Source of the DNA: Streptomyces spiroverticillatus
Lineage (GTDB): Bacteria; Actinomycetota; Actinomycetes; Streptomycetales; Streptomycetaceae
Direction of reading: 5' to 3'
Assembly: GCA_014650415.1 (NCBI GenBank)
Contig: BMUX01000015.1
Location: 124,001-188,000, forward strand
Length of the DNA stretch: 64,000 nt
Shown: positions 40,840 through 50,763 of the stretch, piece by piece
Layout of the letters: the number at the start of each line of letters is the position of its first letter
Numbering within the stretch: the first letter of the stretch is position 1
The notes under the pieces: generated by a model
The model's database searches: none
Told to the model about the DNA's origin: nothing
What the model saw: the letters and a program-made list of their open reading frames with translations, nothing else
Program-made: the position numbers and the translations under genes

Positions 40840-42270
40840 TCAGTCGCGCTCGCCGCCGCCCAGGTGGTGCACCCGGACCATGTTGGTGGTGCCGGGGATG
40901 CCGGGGGGCGAGCCCGCCGTGATGACCATGGTGTCGCCGTCGTTGTAGCGCTTGAGCTTCAGCAGCTCCGCGTCCACCAGCTCCACCATCGAGTCCGTGT
41001 TGTGGACGTGGGGGACCACGAAGGACTCGACGCCCCAGCTGAGGGCCAGCTGGTTGCGGGTGCCCTCGTCCGTGGTGAAGGCCAGGATCGGCTGGGCCGC
41101 GCGGTAGCGGGACAGACGGCGGGCGGTGTCACCGGACTTGGTGAAGGCGACCAGCGCCTTGCCGTCCAGGAAGTCCGCGATCTCGCACGCGGCACGGGCG
41201 ACGGAACCGCCCTGCGTGCGCGGCTTCTTGCCGGGGACCAGCGGCTGGAGGCCCTTGGAGAGCAGCTCCTCCTCGGCCGCGACGACGATCTTCGACATCG
41301 TCTTGACGGTCTCGATCGGGTAGGCGCCGACCGAGGACTCGGCGGACAGCATGACCGCGTCCGCGCCGTCGAGGATCGCGTTGGCGACGTCGGACGCCTC
41401 CGCGCGCGTCGGGCGGGAGTTGGTGATCATCGACTCCATCATCTGGGTCGCGACGATCACCGGCTTGGCGTTGCGGCGGCACAGCTCCACCAGGCGCTTC
41501 TGCACCATCGGGACCTTTTCGAGGGGGTACTCGACGGCCAGGTCACCACGCGCGACCATCACACCGTCGAACGCCATGACGACGCCCTCCATGTGCTCCA
41601 CGGCCTGCGGCTTCTCCACCTTGGCGATGACGGGGACCCGGCGGCCCTCCTCGTCCATCACCTTGTGCACGTCCTTGACGTCGTCGGCGTCGCGGACGAA
41701 GGACAGGGCGACCAGGTCGCAGCCCATGCGAAGGGCGAAGCGGAGGTCCTCGACGTCCTTCTCCGAGAGGGCCGGGACGTTCACCGCCGCGCCGGGCAGG
41801 TTGATGCCCTTGTGGTCGGAGATGACGCCGCCCTCGATGACGATCGTCTTCACGCGCGGGCCGTCGACCGACACGACCTTCAGCTCGACGTTGCCGTCGT
41901 TGATGAGGATCGGGTCGCCCTTCTGGACGTCGCCCGGCAGGCCCTTGTACGTGGTGCCGCAGATGGACTTGTCGCCCGGGACGTCCTCGGCGGTGATGGT
42001 GAACTCGTCACCGCGCACCAGCTCGACGGGGCCCTCGGCGAACTTCGCCAGGCGGATCTTCGGACCCTGGAGGTCGGCGAGCACGCCCACCGCGCGGCCG
42101 GTCTCGGCGGCGGCCTTGCGGACGCGGTCGTACCGGCCCTGGTGCTCCTCGTGGGTGCCGTGGCTGAAGTTGAATCGGGCCACGCTCATGCCGGCTTCGA
42201 TCAGAGCGACGAGCTGCTCGTGCGAGTCGACGGCGGGGCCAAGGGTGCAGACGATTTTGGAACGGCGCAT
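40840..42270 (-). CDS. pyk: pyruvate kinase
   Basis: A 476-residue pyruvate kinase that turns phosphoenolpyruvate and ADP into pyruvate and ATP in glycolysis. N-terminal MRRSKIVCTLGPAVDS, substrate loop MSVARFNFSHGTHEEH, catalytic Lys in VIAKVEKPQAVEHMEG, and metal/potassium sites GVMVARGDLAVEYPLEKVPMVQKR and TQMMESMI are all present. The allosteric C-domain is of normal size. A TAGGAT element about 7 bases before ATG 42270 suggests a short or leaderless message. It is in line with ackA and pta. Confidence 0.97.
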   Translation of the reverse strand: MRRSKIVCTLGPAVDSHEQLVALIEAGMSVARFNFSHGTHEEHQGRYDRVRKAAAETGRAVGVLADLQGPKIRLAKFAEGPVELVRGDEFTITAEDVPGDKSICGTTYKGLPGDVQKGDPILINDGNVELKVVSVDGPRVKTIVIEGGVISDHKGINLPGAAVNVPALSEKDVEDLRFALRMGCDLVALSFVRDADDVKDVHKVMDEEGRRVPVIAKVEKPQAVEHMEGVVMAFDGVMVARGDLAVEYPLEKVPMVQKRLVELCRRNAKPVIVATQMMESMITNSRPTRAEASDVANAILDGADAVMLSAESSVGAYPIETVKTMSKIVVAAEEELLSKGLQPLVPGKKPRTQGGSVARAACEIADFLDGKALVAFTKSGDTARRLSRYRAAQPILAFTTDEGTRNQLALSWGVESFVVPHVHNTDSMVELVDAELLKLKRYNDGDTMVITAGSPPGIPGTTNMVRVHHLGGGERD

Positions 42271-42372
42271 AAGGCGGATCCTATCGGTTTGTTTCGCTGC
42301 GGAATATTCCGTCTGGTGGAATGTACAAATGGGCGCGGGTGCGCTCAGACGGGCTGTCCGGACAGCTCGGGA

Positions 42373-43584
42373 TTACTTGCTGACCAGGTCGTAGACCTGG
42401 GTCGCGATTTCCAGTTCTTCGTCGGTCGGTACAACGGCGACAGCGACCCGGGCGTATTCCGGCGAAATCAGCCGCGGTTCGTCGGAACGTACGGAATTGA
42501 GGTCCGCGTCCACGGCCAGACCCAGCTCCTCCAGGCCCGCCACGGCCGCCTCGCGCACCGGAGCGGCGTTCTCGCCGACGCCGGCGGTGAAGGCCACCGC
42601 GTCCACCTTGCCGAGCACCGCGGAGTAGGCACCGATGTACTTCTTCAGCCGGTGGATGTAGATCTCGAAGGCGAGTGCGGCCTGCTTGTCGCCCGCGTCG
42701 ATACGACGGCGGATTTCCCGCATGTCGTTGTCGCCGCAGAGTCCGACGAGCCCGCTCTTCTTGTTGAGGAGCGTGTCGATTTCGTCGGTCGACATTCCGG
42801 CCACCCGTTCCAGGTGGAAGATCACCGCCGGGTCGAGGTCGCCGGAACGGGTGCCCATCACGAGGCCTTCGAGCGGGGTGAGCCCCATCGAGGTGTCGAC
42901 GCAGCGGCCGCCCGCGACGGCGGAGGCGGAGGCCCCGTTGCCGAGGTGCAGGACGATGACGTTGACCTCCTCCGGGGTCTTGCCGAGGAGTTCCGCCGTC
43001 TTGCGGGAGACGTACGCGTGCGAGGTGCCGTGGAAGCCGTAGCGGCGGATGCGGTGCGCGTCGGCGGTCTCGACGTCGATCGCGTAGCGGGCCGCGTACT
43101 CCGGCATCGTCGTGTGGAAGGCGGTGTCGAAGACGGCGACCTGGGGGAGGTCGGGGCGCAGCGCCTGGGCCGTCTTGATGCCGGTGATGTTCGCCGGGTT
43201 GTGCAGCGGGGCGACGGGCACGAGTCGCTCGATCTCCGCCATGACCTCGTCCGTGATGACGGTCGGCGCGGAGAACTTCAGGCCGCCGTGCACGACGCGG
43301 TGGCCGATCGCGGCCAGCTCCGGGGAGTCCAGGCCGATGCCGTCGGCCGTCAGCTCCTCGGCGACGGCCTTCAGTGCTTCGGCGTGGTCGGCGAACCGGG
43401 TCTCCTGCACGCGCTTCCTGCCCGCGTTCTCGCCGAGGAGGGGGGTGTGGGCGAGGGCCGAGGTGTCCTCGCCGATCTTCTCGACGAGGCCGACGGCGAG
43501 GCGGGTGCGGTCGCGCATGTCGAGGAGCTGGTACTTGACGGAGGAGGAGCCGGAGTTGAGGACCAGGATGCGGGTGGGGGTCAC
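42373..43584 (-). CDS. ackA: acetate kinase
   Basis: A 403-residue acetate kinase: acetyl phosphate plus ADP to acetate plus ATP. Signature ILVLNSGSSSVKYQLLDM lies at the N-terminus and HLGNGASASAVAGGRCVDTSMGLTPLEG in the middle, with Arg and Asp active-site residues in the usual context (MGTRSGDLDPAV). GTG 43584 is the start, with AAGG upstream. It follows pta with 205 bp between, and precedes pyk. The trio forms the overflow-acetate branch of central metabolism. Confidence 0.97.
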   Translation of the reverse strand: MTPTRILVLNSGSSSVKYQLLDMRDRTRLAVGLVEKIGEDTSALAHTPLLGENAGRKRVQETRFADHAEALKAVAEELTADGIGLDSPELAAIGHRVVHGGLKFSAPTVITDEVMAEIERLVPVAPLHNPANITGIKTAQALRPDLPQVAVFDTAFHTTMPEYAARYAIDVETADAHRIRRYGFHGTSHAYVSRKTAELLGKTPEEVNVIVLHLGNGASASAVAGGRCVDTSMGLTPLEGLVMGTRSGDLDPAVIFHLERVAGMSTDEIDTLLNKKSGLVGLCGDNDMREIRRRIDAGDKQAALAFEIYIHRLKKYIGAYSAVLGKVDAVAFTAGVGENAAPVREAAVAGLEELGLAVDADLNSVRSDEPRLISPEYARVAVAVVPTDEELEIATQVYDLVSK

Positions 43585-43789
43585 GGGGGGTGCCTTCTTG
43601 TACGGGTACGGGGGCGGGTTCGGCGGTACGGGGCGGCTTGGCGGTGTCCGGGGTGCGGCCGGTGCCGGGGCGGGGGGGGGGAGCCGGGGCGGGCCCGGAT
43701 CGGGCGGGCCGCCCCCTTGCCCGCCCGTTCCGCCCCCGGGGGGCGGCCCCGCCGCCCAAGGCGGCTACGGGAGTGGGGTCATGAGGGGG
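43585..43789. other. ackA-pta spacer with G-tract
   Basis: Extremely GC-rich non-coding spacer. A run of ten G (43672-43681) and several G3-4 tracts could form a G-quadruplex on the plus strand or a slippage site. A GCGGGCC/GGCCGCC-type stem follows. No gene. Confidence 0.5.
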
Positions 43790-45865
43790 TCATGAGGGGT
43801 CTCCCTGGGCCTGGATTGCCGTGATGGCGACCGTGTTGACGATGTCCTGGACCAGGGCGCCCCGCGAGAGGTCGTTGACCGGCTTGCGGAGGCCCTGGAG
43901 GACCGGGCCGACCGCCACGGCGCCCGCCGAGCGCTGGACCGCCTTGTAGGTGTTGTTGCCGGTGTTGAGGTCCGGGAAGATCAACACGCTGGCCTGGCCC
44001 GCGACTTCGGAGTCCGGGAGCTTGGTGGCGGCCACCGAGGGCTCGACGGCCGCGTCGTACTGGATCGGCCCCTCGACGAGCAGGTCCGGCCGCGAGGAGC
44101 GCACCAGCTCGGTCGCCTCGCGGACCTTGTCGACGTCCGCGCCCGCCCCCGAGGTGCCGGTGGAGTACGACAGCATCGCCATGCGCGGCTCGACGCCGAA
44201 CTGGGCGGCGGTCCCGGCCGACTGGATCGCGATGTCGGCGAGCTGGACCGCGTTCGGGTCCGGGTTCACGGCGCAGTCCCCGTACACCAGGACCTTGTCG
44301 GCGAGGCACATGAAGAAGACCGAGGAGACGATCTTCGCGTCCGGCTTGGTCTTGATGATCTCGAAGGCCGGGCGGATGGTGGCGGCGGTGGAGTGCACCG
44401 AGCCGGACACCATGCCGTCGGCCAGGCCCTCCTGGACCATCAGGGTGCCGAAGTAGTTCACGTCGGCGACCACGTCGTACGCCAGCTCCACGGTGGCGCC
44501 CTTGTGGGCGCGCATCTCCGCGTACCGCTCGGCGAAGCGCTGGCGCAGCTCCGAGGTGGCGGGGTCGATGAGCTGGGTGGCGGCGAGGTCGATGCCCAGG
44601 TCGGCGGCCTTCTTGCGGATGACGTCCACGTCGCCGAGGAGGGTCAGGTCGCAGACGTCGCGGCGCAGCAGGACGTCGGCGGCGCGCAGCACGCGCTCCT
44701 CGGTGCCCTCGGGGAGGACGACGCGGCGGCGGTCGGCGCGGGCCTGCTCCAGGAGTTCGTGCTCGAACATCATCGGGGTGACCCGGCCGCTGCGGGCCAC
44801 CGAGATCCGGGCCAGCAGGTCGGCGGTGTCGACGTGCCGCTCGAAGAGGCCGAGGGCGGTCTCCGCCTTGCGCGGGGTGGCCGCGTTCAGCTTGCCCTCC
44901 AGCGCGAACAGCTCGCCGGCGGTCGGGAAGGACCCGCCGTCCACCGAGATCACCGGGGTGCCGGGCGCGAGCCGCGAGGCCAGCGTGAGGACCTCCGGGC
45001 CGGGCCGCTCGCCCAGCGTCAGCAGCACGCCCGCGATCGGCGGCGTACCGGCACTGTGCGCGGCCAGCGAGCCGACGACCAGGTCGGAGCGGTCGCCGGG
45101 GGCCACCACCAGGCAGCCGGGGGTCAGCGCGTTCAGGAAGTTCGGCAGCATCGCGCCGCCGAAGACGAAGTCCAGGGCGTCGCGGGCGAGGCCCGCGTCG
45201 TCGCCGAGGAGAACCGTTCCGCCCAGTGCCTGGGTGATCTGCGCGACCGTCGGCGCGGCCAGCGCGGGCTCGTCGGGCAGGACGTACGCGGGGACCGGCA
45301 GACGGCTGGTCAGCCGCTCGGCGATCTCGGCGCGGTCCGCGGGGACCACCCGGTTGACGACCATCGCCAGGACTTCGCAGCCCAGGCCGTCGTAGGCGCG
45401 GTAGGCGTTGCGGGTCTCGGCGCGCACCGACTCGGCGGTCTGCTTGCGGCCACCGACCACGGGTATGACCGAGGCCCCGAACTCGTTCGCCAGCCGCGCG
45501 TTCAGCGCCAGCTCGTCGGGGAGCTGGGTGTCGGCGAAGTCCGTACCGAGGACGAGGACGACCTCGTACCCGCGCGCCGCCTTGTGGAAGCGGTCCACCA
45601 GCTGGGAGACCAGCTCGTCGGTGCCCTTCTCGGCCTGCAGCGCGGACGCCTCGTGGTAGTCCATGCCGTACACCGTCGCCGGGTCCTGGGACAGCCGGTA
45701 GCGGGTGCGGAGCAGGTCGAAGAGGCGGTCCGGGCCGTCGTGCACCAGCGGGCGGAAGACGCCCACCCGGTCCACCTGGCGGGTCAGGAGTTCCATGACT
45801 CCCAGCTCGACGACCTGGCGGCCGTCCCCCCGGTCGATGCCGGTCACGTACACGCTGCGCGTCAC
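43790..45865 (-). CDS. pta: phosphate acetyltransferase
   Basis: A 691-residue enzyme that makes acetyl phosphate from acetyl-CoA. The N-terminal part is a DRTGG-like/BioD-like P-loop module (TGIDRGDGRQVVELGVMELL...), and the C-terminal 330 residues form the Pta catalytic domain (ILFPDLNTGNNTYKAVQRSAGAVAVGPVLQGLRKPVNDLSRG). This is the long form of Pta. GTG 45865 follows a GGAGAG. It lies upstream of ackA on the same strand and is divergent from pfkA. Confidence 0.96.
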   Translation of the reverse strand: MTRSVYVTGIDRGDGRQVVELGVMELLTRQVDRVGVFRPLVHDGPDRLFDLLRTRYRLSQDPATVYGMDYHEASALQAEKGTDELVSQLVDRFHKAARGYEVVLVLGTDFADTQLPDELALNARLANEFGASVIPVVGGRKQTAESVRAETRNAYRAYDGLGCEVLAMVVNRVVPADRAEIAERLTSRLPVPAYVLPDEPALAAPTVAQITQALGGTVLLGDDAGLARDALDFVFGGAMLPNFLNALTPGCLVVAPGDRSDLVVGSLAAHSAGTPPIAGVLLTLGERPGPEVLTLASRLAPGTPVISVDGGSFPTAGELFALEGKLNAATPRKAETALGLFERHVDTADLLARISVARSGRVTPMMFEHELLEQARADRRRVVLPEGTEERVLRAADVLLRRDVCDLTLLGDVDVIRKKAADLGIDLAATQLIDPATSELRQRFAERYAEMRAHKGATVELAYDVVADVNYFGTLMVQEGLADGMVSGSVHSTAATIRPAFEIIKTKPDAKIVSSVFFMCLADKVLVYGDCAVNPDPNAVQLADIAIQSAGTAAQFGVEPRMAMLSYSTGTSGAGADVDKVREATELVRSSRPDLLVEGPIQYDAAVEPSVAATKLPDSEVAGQASVLIFPDLNTGNNTYKAVQRSAGAVAVGPVLQGLRKPVNDLSRGALVQDIVNTVAITAIQAQGDPS

Positions 45866-46122
45866 GCGTGCTCTCCGTCTCGTGTCGTCGGTAGGCGTGG
45901 TAGGTAACTTTGCCTATTTTGTGCGGTTAGGGTGGCCTTGCACCCTTGACAATACCTTTGGGGCTGGATACGGCGCCCGCCGGAAGAAGTACCCGCGATC
46001 GAGGGACGAAGGCCCCTGAGTCCCGCTTGTACCGGAGTATCCGAAAGCGCGCGGCCTGTTCCGGCCGTGGAACAATCGGAACCTGGCTCACAAGTACCAC
46101 CAAGAGCAGGAGACACAGCACG

Positions 46123-47148
46123 ATGCGTATCGGAGTTCTCACCGCAGGCGGCGACTGTCCCGGGCTGAACGCAGTGATCCGGTCGGTCGTGCACCGTGCC
46201 GTAGCCGGTCACAACGACGAGGTCATCGGGTTCGAGGACGGCTTCAAGGGCCTCCTCGACGGTCACTACCGCCCCCTGGACCTCAACGCCGTGAGCGGCA
46301 TCCTGGCCCGCGGCGGCACCATCCTCGGCTCGGCCCGCCTGGAGCGCGACCGGCTGCGCGAGGCCGCCGAGAACTGCGCGGAACTGACCGCCAAGTACGG
46401 CATCGACGTCCTCATCCCGATCGGCGGCGAGGGCACCCTGACCGCCGCCCGGATGCTCTCCGACGCCGGAATGCCCGTCGTCGGCGTGCCGAAGACCATC
46501 GACAACGACATCAACGGCACCGACCGCACCTTCGGCTTCGACACCGCCGTCGGCGTGGCGACCGAGGCCATAGACCGTCTGAAGACCACCGCCGAGTCGC
46601 ACCAGCGCGTCATGGTCGTCGAGGTCATGGGCCGCCACGCGGGCTGGATCGCCCTGGAGTCCGGCATGGCCGGCGGCGCCCACGGCATCTGCCTGCCCGA
46701 GCGCCCCTTCGAGATCGACTCGCTCGTCAAGATGGTCGAGGAGCGCTTCGCGCGCGGCAAGAAGTTCGCCGTCGTCTGCGTCGCCGAGGGCGCCCGTCCC
46801 GCCGAGGGCACCATGCCGTACGAGAAGGGCATCATCGACCAGTTCGGCCACGAGCGCTTCACCGGCATCGGCACCCGCCTCGCCGTCGAGCTGGAGGCCC
46901 GGCTCGGCAAGGAGGCGCGACCGGTCATTCTCGGCCACGTCCAGCGCGGCGGCACGCCCACCGCGTACGACCGCGTCCTCGCGACCCGCTTCGGCTGGCA
47001 CGCGGTGGAGGCGGCGCACGCCGGGCAGTTCGGCAAGATGACCGCGCTGCGCGGCACCAGCATCGAGATGGTTCCGCTGGCAGAGGGCGTGTCCGAGCTG
47101 AAGACCGTCCCCGAGGGCCGCATGTACGAGGCCGAGTCGGTCTTCTAG
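46123..47148 (+). CDS. pfkA: ATP-dependent 6-phosphofructokinase
   Basis: A 341-residue PfkA that phosphorylates fructose 6-phosphate. MRIGVLTAGGDCPGLNAVIRS, IPIGGEGTLTAA, PKTIDNDINGTDRTFGFDTA and MGRHAGWIALESG are visible. In GGEGT the Gly after Glu fits ATP rather than PPi use. AGGAGA lies 9 bases before the ATG. TTGACA at 45946 is a possible -35 with a weak -10 after it. It is divergent from pta. Confidence 0.97.
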   Translation: MRIGVLTAGGDCPGLNAVIRSVVHRAVAGHNDEVIGFEDGFKGLLDGHYRPLDLNAVSGILARGGTILGSARLERDRLREAAENCAELTAKYGIDVLIPIGGEGTLTAARMLSDAGMPVVGVPKTIDNDINGTDRTFGFDTAVGVATEAIDRLKTTAESHQRVMVVEVMGRHAGWIALESGMAGGAHGICLPERPFEIDSLVKMVEERFARGKKFAVVCVAEGARPAEGTMPYEKGIIDQFGHERFTGIGTRLAVELEARLGKEARPVILGHVQRGGTPTAYDRVLATRFGWHAVEAAHAGQFGKMTALRGTSIEMVPLAEGVSELKTVPEGRMYEAESVF

Positions 47149-47169
47149 CACCCGCTGGAACCCGCGAGC

Positions 47170-47246
47170 CGCCAACTGCGCGAAACGGCCCCCGTCGTCT
47201 CCCCTGTGGACGACCGGGGCCGTTTCGCGTTCCCCCGCAGTTGGCG
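47170..47246. terminator. long composite hairpin after pfkA
   Basis: Outer arms CGCCAACTGCG (47170-47180) and CGCAGTTGGCG (47236-47246) enclose inner arms CGAAACGGCCCC and GGGGCCGTTTCG, then a GTCGTC/GACGAC tip. Strong transcription terminator for pfkA. Confidence 0.85.
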
Positions 47247-47366
47247 CTTCCCACTCTTGAGTTGCGCGGGCGGATCAACAAGGCTTCAGCCTGTCCGGGA
47301 CATGTCCCAACTCCCTTTCCACGGCCCTCCGGACGCAGGTCAGGCGAGGGGACAGGAGACTTCCCG

Positions 47367-48446
47367 ATGCTGCAACCCGATCCGCGCGGTGCGCTCACCC
47401 CCGCCGAGTTCGTCTCGCTGCTGCACGCGCTGAAGGAGTGGTCGGGCCTCACCTACCGCGAACTCACCGCCCGCGCCGAGGCCGGCGGCGACGTCCTGCC
47501 CCGCTCCACGGTCGCCAACATGCTGTCCCGCACGACCGTCCCCCGCGAGGAGCTGGTGGCGGCCTACACCCGCGCCTGCGGGTGCGGTCCCGCGTCGGTG
47601 GAGGAGTGGCTCTCGGTACGGAAGGAACTGGCGGTACGGGGGAGACGTGCGGCAGAAGCGGGGGAGGGCGGGGCGGAATCCGGGGAGCGCGGGGCGGAAT
47701 CCGGTGAAGGCGGGGTGGAATCCGGGCTTCCGGAGCCGGAAACTTTGCCGGAACTGGAGACTCCGCCTCCCTCTCCGGCGGCCGGTCCGGGCCCTGTGAC
47801 CCTGCCCGCCACACCCCGGACGGCCCTGCCGCACCCGGCCGTTCAGCCATCCCCCACCGGGCCGGAAGCCACCACTCCGCGACGGATTTCCAGGGCCAAG
47901 GTCCTGGTGCTCGCCCTCGCCCTCGCGGTGGTCGGGGCGACGGTCGCCTGGGTGGTGCAGACCCCGGACGGCGCCGAGGCCCCCGGCGGAGTGCCCGCCG
48001 CGCCGTCACCCGGCGAGCGCACCCTGCGCGCCGCGCACTCCGGACTGTGCCTGGGGGAGCGCCCGGAGACCAAGGAAGGCAAGGTCTACCAACGCCCCTG
48101 CGAGGCCGCAATCCCGCAGTACTCCCTGGTCAGGACGGGCGAACTGGACTGGCGGGTCGCCTCCTGGCACCCGGAGTACGAGGACGGGTGCATGGGCGTG
48201 CACTGGGCCTGGAAGAAGGTCGGCGCCTGGCTGGAGGACGACTCCTGCGAGAACCGCATCCCGGGCGCGGAAACGTTCCGCTTCGAACCGGTGGGCCAGC
48301 CGGTCCGGGGCTACCGGATGCGGGTGATGCACACCACGATGTGCATCACCGTGCCCGGGGCCTCCCGCGAACCGTGGACCGCGCTGGAACAACGCCCGTG
48401 CACCGAGGACGCGGCGGGCCAGCTCTTCCGCTTCGACCCGGCCTAG
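47367..48446 (+). CDS. HTH-transmembrane-lectin (RICIN-like) protein
   Basis: A 359-residue protein in three parts. An N-terminal XRE-like helix-turn-helix (LHALKEWSGLTYRELTARA, LPRSTVANMLSRTTVPREE) is followed by a Glu/Gly/Ser and Pro-rich linker, one transmembrane helix (VLVLALALAVVGATVAWVV) and an extracytoplasmic beta-trefoil-like domain (RTLRAAHSGLCLGERPETKEGKVYQRPC, MCITVPGASREPWTALEQRPC). It may sense sugars outside and act on DNA inside. ACAGGAG lies before ATG 47367. No partner is apparent. Confidence 0.8.
   Translation: MLQPDPRGALTPAEFVSLLHALKEWSGLTYRELTARAEAGGDVLPRSTVANMLSRTTVPREELVAAYTRACGCGPASVEEWLSVRKELAVRGRRAAEAGEGGAESGERGAESGEGGVESGLPEPETLPELETPPPSPAAGPGPVTLPATPRTALPHPAVQPSPTGPEATTPRRISRAKVLVLALALAVVGATVAWVVQTPDGAEAPGGVPAAPSPGERTLRAAHSGLCLGERPETKEGKVYQRPCEAAIPQYSLVRTGELDWRVASWHPEYEDGCMGVHWAWKKVGAWLEDDSCENRIPGAETFRFEPVGQPVRGYRMRVMHTTMCITVPGASREPWTALEQRPCTEDAAGQLFRFDPA
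47661..47723. repeat. 21-bp coding repeat
   Basis: Three 21-bp units (47661, 47682, 47703) encode repeated GEGGAES-type heptads in the linker of the HTH-lectin protein. Confidence 0.85.
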
Positions 48447-48456
48447 GCCCTCGCCG

Positions 48457-49173
48457 TCAGACCTTCCGCACCCTCTCCCAGAAGTGCCCCACGATCCCCT
48501 CCAGGAACTCCCGCCCCGCAGCGCCGTCGCCGGCATCCCCCACGCCACCGCCCCAGCCCAGGGTCGCGACCATGCGGGACTGGTAGTCGGCGTGCAGCCG
48601 CGGCAGGGCGTCCTCGATCGTGGCACGGTCCACCGGCACCAGTTTGGCCAGCGGCTTCACGTACGCCTGCCACCGCGTGCTGACGGCACTGCGCAGCATC
48701 TCGGCCAGCTCCCCGTCCCGCCCGGCGGCCGTCATGAACTGGGCGGGGGAGAGCCCGAGCACGGCGATCAGCGCGGCGGACTGCCGCTCGGTGCCGCGCC
48801 ACAGCCCGCTCTCCTCCATCTTCCGATACGCATCCACGCCCAGCCCGACCCTGCGCGCCAGGTCCGCGACGGCCACCCCACGCACGGTCCGGTGCTCGCG
48901 CAAGGTACGTGCGGCATACAGCAGTTCAGCCGGATCACACCACAACACCCCGGCCAGCGCGGTCACTTCCCGACTGTCGGGCGTCCGCAGCCCCCGCTCC
49001 CAGGCGCCGACCAGATCCGGCCCCACGTCCAGCCCGTACTGCGCCCGCAGCCCGTACGCGACATGCCCGGGCAGCATCCCGAGCGCCTCCCGCAGCCGCC
49101 GCGCGGCGGCTGCGTCGAACGGCGGGGCTTCGGCGGGCGTGCCGTCTGACGGCGGGGTGTGCTGCACGCGCAC
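48457..49173 (-). CDS. XRE-like DNA-binding regulator
   Basis: A 238-residue regulator with two helix-turn-helix segments: GHVAYGLRAQYGLDVGPDLVGAWERGLRTPDSREVTALAG, and VRGVAVADLARRVGLGVDAYRKMEESGLWRGTERQSAALIAVLGL. The C-terminus is helical (YVKPLAKLVPVDRATIEDALPRL). GTG 49173 is used. It is convergent with the HTH-lectin gene (10 bp between stops). Target unknown. Confidence 0.85.
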   Translation of the reverse strand: MRVQHTPPSDGTPAEAPPFDAAAARRLREALGMLPGHVAYGLRAQYGLDVGPDLVGAWERGLRTPDSREVTALAGVLWCDPAELLYAARTLREHRTVRGVAVADLARRVGLGVDAYRKMEESGLWRGTERQSAALIAVLGLSPAQFMTAAGRDGELAEMLRSAVSTRWQAYVKPLAKLVPVDRATIEDALPRLHADYQSRMVATLGWGGGVGDAGDGAAGREFLEGIVGHFWERVRKV

Positions 49174-49386
49174 ACGGTAAGGAGGAGATGCGGGAGTTGG
49201 CTACGGTGCGTTCGGCCAACGTCACGGCTCGTAGGAACGTCCAGGGTGTACGAGGCCCGGTGCGGGGTGTACGAACGAGCCGATCTGTGAACTCTACGAC
49301 CGTAAGGGTGTGTTGGCGCGCGGGGTGATGCATAGTCGCGGGACCCACCCCCACGTGGGCGAAGCCGGTGAGACGAGGAGGGCCCT

Positions 49387-50763
49387 GTGGCCGTGGCGGA
49401 GACGGAGGCCGGGCAGGCGCCCGCGCCGAAGAAGCGGGACCGGTCGCACTTCCTGTACCTGGCGGTGATCCTCGCGGTGCTGCTCGGCATCGCCGTCGGC
49501 TTCCTGGCGCCCGGGGTGGCCAAGGACCTGAAGCCGATCGGCACCGGGTTCGTGAACCTGATCAAGATGCTGATCTCGCCGATCATCTTCTGCACGATCG
49601 TGCTGGGCATCGGTTCCGTCCGCAAGGCCGCCAAGGTCGGTGCGGTGGGCGGGCTCGCCCTCGGCTACTTCATGGTCATGTCGACCGTCGCCCTCGCCAT
49701 CGGCCTGCTCGTCGGCAACCTGATCCACCCGGGTACGGACCTGGACCTGGACGCGCACAAGGGCGAGGGCGCGAAGCAGGCCAAGGGGGCGAGCGAGGGG
49801 ACGTCGGACTTCCTGCTCGGCATCATCCCGAAGACGCTGGTGTCCGCCTTCACCGAGGGGTCGGTGCTCCAGACTCTTTTCATCGCCCTGCTGGTGGGCT
49901 TCGCGCTCCAGTCGATGGGCCGGGCCGGTGAGCCGGTGCTGCGCGGGATCGGGCACATCCAGCGGCTCGTGTTCCGCATCCTCGCGATGGTGATGTGGGC
50001 GGCTCCGGTCGGGGCCTTCGGCGCCATCGCGGCGGTGGTCGGCGAGACCGGGGGCAAGGCGCTCACCGCGCTCGCGACGATCATGATCGCCTTCTACATC
50101 ACGTGCGTGCTCTTCGTGTTCGTCGTGCTCGGCGCGATCCTGAAGATCTTCACGGGGATGAACATCTTCCGGCTGCTGCGGTACCTGGGGCGGGAGTTCC
50201 TGCTGATCCTGTCGACGTCGTCGTCGGAGACGGCGCTGCCGAGGCTCATCGCGAAGATGGAGCACCTGGGGGTCAGCAAACCGGTCGTCGGCATCACAGT
50301 CCCGACGGGGTACTCCTTCAACCTCGACGGCACCGCCATCTACCTGACGATGGCCTCGCTCTTCATCGCCAACGCGCTGGGCGACCCGCTGAACATCGGC
50401 GAACAGATCGCCCTGCTCGGGTTCATGATCATCGCTTCGAAGGGGGCGGCGGGGGTGACGGGCGCGGGCCTGGCGACGCTGGCGGGCGGGCTCCAGTCGC
50501 ACCGGCCCGAACTGGTCGACGGGGTCGGGCTGATCGTGGGGATCGACCGGTTCATGAGCGAGGCTCGTGCTTTGACGAACTTCGCGGGGAATGCGGTGGC
50601 GACGGTGCTGGTGGGGACGTGGACGAGGGAGATCGACCGGGACCGGGTCGAGCGGGTGCTGTCGGGGCGGGCTCCTTTTGACGAGCGGACGCTGTTGGAC
50701 GACGGTCACGGGGTGGCTCCGGAGGGCGAGCCCTCCGCCACGGGGCCTTCCTTGGCCAAGTAG
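49387..50763 (+). CDS. dicarboxylate:cation symporter (DctA family)
   Basis: A 458-residue DAACS transporter that takes up C4-dicarboxylates or glutamate with cations. The Ser-rich hairpin LILSTSSSETALPRLI, VPTGYSFNLDGTAIYL and the DRFMSEARALTNFAGNAVATV segment are the family's substrate and ion motifs. Eight helices plus two re-entrant loops are expected. GTG 49387 with GAGGAGGG upstream. The region 49174-49386 before it holds no gene. Confidence 0.93.
   Translation: MAVAETEAGQAPAPKKRDRSHFLYLAVILAVLLGIAVGFLAPGVAKDLKPIGTGFVNLIKMLISPIIFCTIVLGIGSVRKAAKVGAVGGLALGYFMVMSTVALAIGLLVGNLIHPGTDLDLDAHKGEGAKQAKGASEGTSDFLLGIIPKTLVSAFTEGSVLQTLFIALLVGFALQSMGRAGEPVLRGIGHIQRLVFRILAMVMWAAPVGAFGAIAAVVGETGGKALTALATIMIAFYITCVLFVFVVLGAILKIFTGMNIFRLLRYLGREFLLILSTSSSETALPRLIAKMEHLGVSKPVVGITVPTGYSFNLDGTAIYLTMASLFIANALGDPLNIGEQIALLGFMIIASKGAAGVTGAGLATLAGGLQSHRPELVDGVGLIVGIDRFMSEARALTNFAGNAVATVLVGTWTREIDRDRVERVLSGRAPFDERTLLDDGHGVAPEGEPSATGPSLAK

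Noticed and set aside
40864..43824. A 986-codon open frame antisense to pyk and ackA
   Set aside because: Same artefact; it runs across two confirmed genes and has no start signal or homology.
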